DNA of 64,000 bases from Croceivirga sp. (lineage in GTDB: Bacteria > Bacteroidota > Bacteroidia > Flavobacteriales > Flavobacteriaceae). The stretch covers positions 1-64,000 of the forward strand of contig JANQKR010000031.1 of assembly GCA_028281025.1 (NCBI GenBank), read 5' to 3'. Each line of letters begins with the position of its first letter. Position 1 is the stretch's first letter. Shown here one piece after another: positions 63,428-64,000 of this stretch. The notes under the pieces are model-generated. The model was not told where the DNA came from and did not search any database. It saw nothing but the letters and a program-made list of their open reading frames with translations. The translations under genes and the position numbers were made by a program.

Positions 63428-64000
63428 GTGATAAAGTTACATGATAAATATTTCGAGCCATTTTTAAATGAAGCTGAAATCAAAGCTGCTGTTAAAAAGA
63501 TAGCACAGGAGATTGCTGCGGATTACAAGAATGAAGTGCCAATTTTTGTTGGGGTACTCAACGGGGCCTTTATGTTTGTTTCGGATCTCTTAAAAGAATA
63601 TCCCCATCCTTGTGAGGTAACTTTTGTGAAACTGAGTTCCTACCACGGGTTGACCTCCACGGGTATTGTGGAAACCCTATTGGATGTTTCCGAAGATATT
63701 GAAGGGCGCAGTATCATTATCTTGGAAGACATTATTGACACGGGCAGGACATTACAAAAGTTGGTGCACTTGTTTTCGAACACCCATGTAAAGGAATTTA
63801 AGATTGCCTCACTTTTTTACAAGTCCGAAATCTACAATGGGGAATATACCATTGATTATGTAGGGCTTGAAATACCCACTAAATTCATTGTAGGCTATGG
63901 ACTTGACTATAATGAGCTTGGAAGGAATTTAAAGGAAGTTTATCAATTAAACCAGACCAATATGATTAACCTAGTTCTTTTTGGAAAACCAGGAGCTGGA
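63428..64000 (+). CDS. hypoxanthine phosphoribosyltransferase fused in frame to adenylate kinase (runs off the window)
   Basis: An open frame of 191 codons with no stop up to the window end. Codons 1-175 are a complete HPRT: VGVLNGAFMF (about 41-50), the PRPP-binding IILEDIIDTGRTL (about 97-109) and the terminal GYGLDYNELGRNLKEVYQLN, where free-standing enzymes end. Three codons later (QTN) the frame reads MINLVLFGKPGAG, the start of adenylate kinase with its P-loop. So one chain salvages hypoxanthine/guanine with PRPP and may phosphorylate AMP. The start is GTG at 63428 (VIKLHDKYFEPF); no suitable ATG fits the HPRT N-terminus. An internal ATG at 63962 could also give separate Adk. It is divergent from purK-purE, both purine genes. 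The Adk part is cut by the window end. Confidence 0.87.
   Translation, partial: MIKLHDKYFEPFLNEAEIKAAVKKIAQEIAADYKNEVPIFVGVLNGAFMFVSDLLKEYPHPCEVTFVKLSSYHGLTSTGIVETLLDVSEDIEGRSIIILEDIIDTGRTLQKLVHLFSNTHVKEFKIASLFYKSEIYNGEYTIDYVGLEIPTKFIVGYGLDYNELGRNLKEVYQLNQTNMINLVLFGKPGAG

Overview
The window reads as chromosomal DNA of a marine member of the Flavobacteriaceae (Bacteroidota). The evidence is two SusC/SusD pairs, type IX secretion and gliding genes (gldJ, porV), the pdhA-pdhC arrangement without pdhB, promoter-like boxes of the TAnnTTTG type, and many lipoproteins and short single-gene units. No phage, plasmid, transposase, integrase, rRNA or CRISPR array is visible.

Layout. (1) 1-10.6 kb is an accessory stretch: a tRNA-like 3' half behind a possible GIY-YIG nuclease remnant, a GH13 lipoprotein, an AcuI/YhdH oxidoreductase, then small poorly known genes (TetR plus cupin, DUF4386, transglutaminase-like, lipoproteins). 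The gaps between these genes share degenerate repeats and hairpins, like a cassette array. A short AraC-type regulator follows a decayed gap. (2) 10.9-15.8 kb holds a first SusC/SusD pair. (3) 16.2-29.5 kb holds a larger polysaccharide-utilisation-like locus. Leftward it carries SusC, SusD, a lipoprotein of four ~110-residue repeats and a VCBS/UnbV protein. Divergent from it is an AraC regulator, followed by an S1 sulfatase, which points to a sulfated glycan substrate. (4) 29.6-40 kb is core: a QueD-like protein, tRNA-Val(GAC), a DCC-family protein, murF, gldJ, porV, cdd, pdhA, pdhC and an M28 peptidase. PorU, usually next to gldJ and porV, is not here. (5) 40.3-54.5 kb holds an SDR, a sugar porter, an NTF2-like protein, SprT-like, manC, DUF389, a secreted phosphoesterase, an MlaE/MlaF pair, a PafA-type phosphatase, and a glycosyltransferase, methyltransferase and KAS III-like group. 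(6) 54.7-64 kb holds gcvP, a UbiA-like membrane protein, an ECF sigma factor with a small partner, an M3 oligopeptidase, purE/purK, and, leaving the window, a GTG-started hypoxanthine phosphoribosyltransferase that runs without a stop into adenylate kinase.

The most notable observations are the in-frame HPRT-Adk fusion, the repeat-bounded cassette-like array with a clean TetR operator pair, the missing porU, the four-repeat lipoprotein in the SusCD operon, and a sigma-factor partner that has lost the zinc-binding motif expected of its family. Functions are assigned by recognising motifs and family features by eye; no database search was run.
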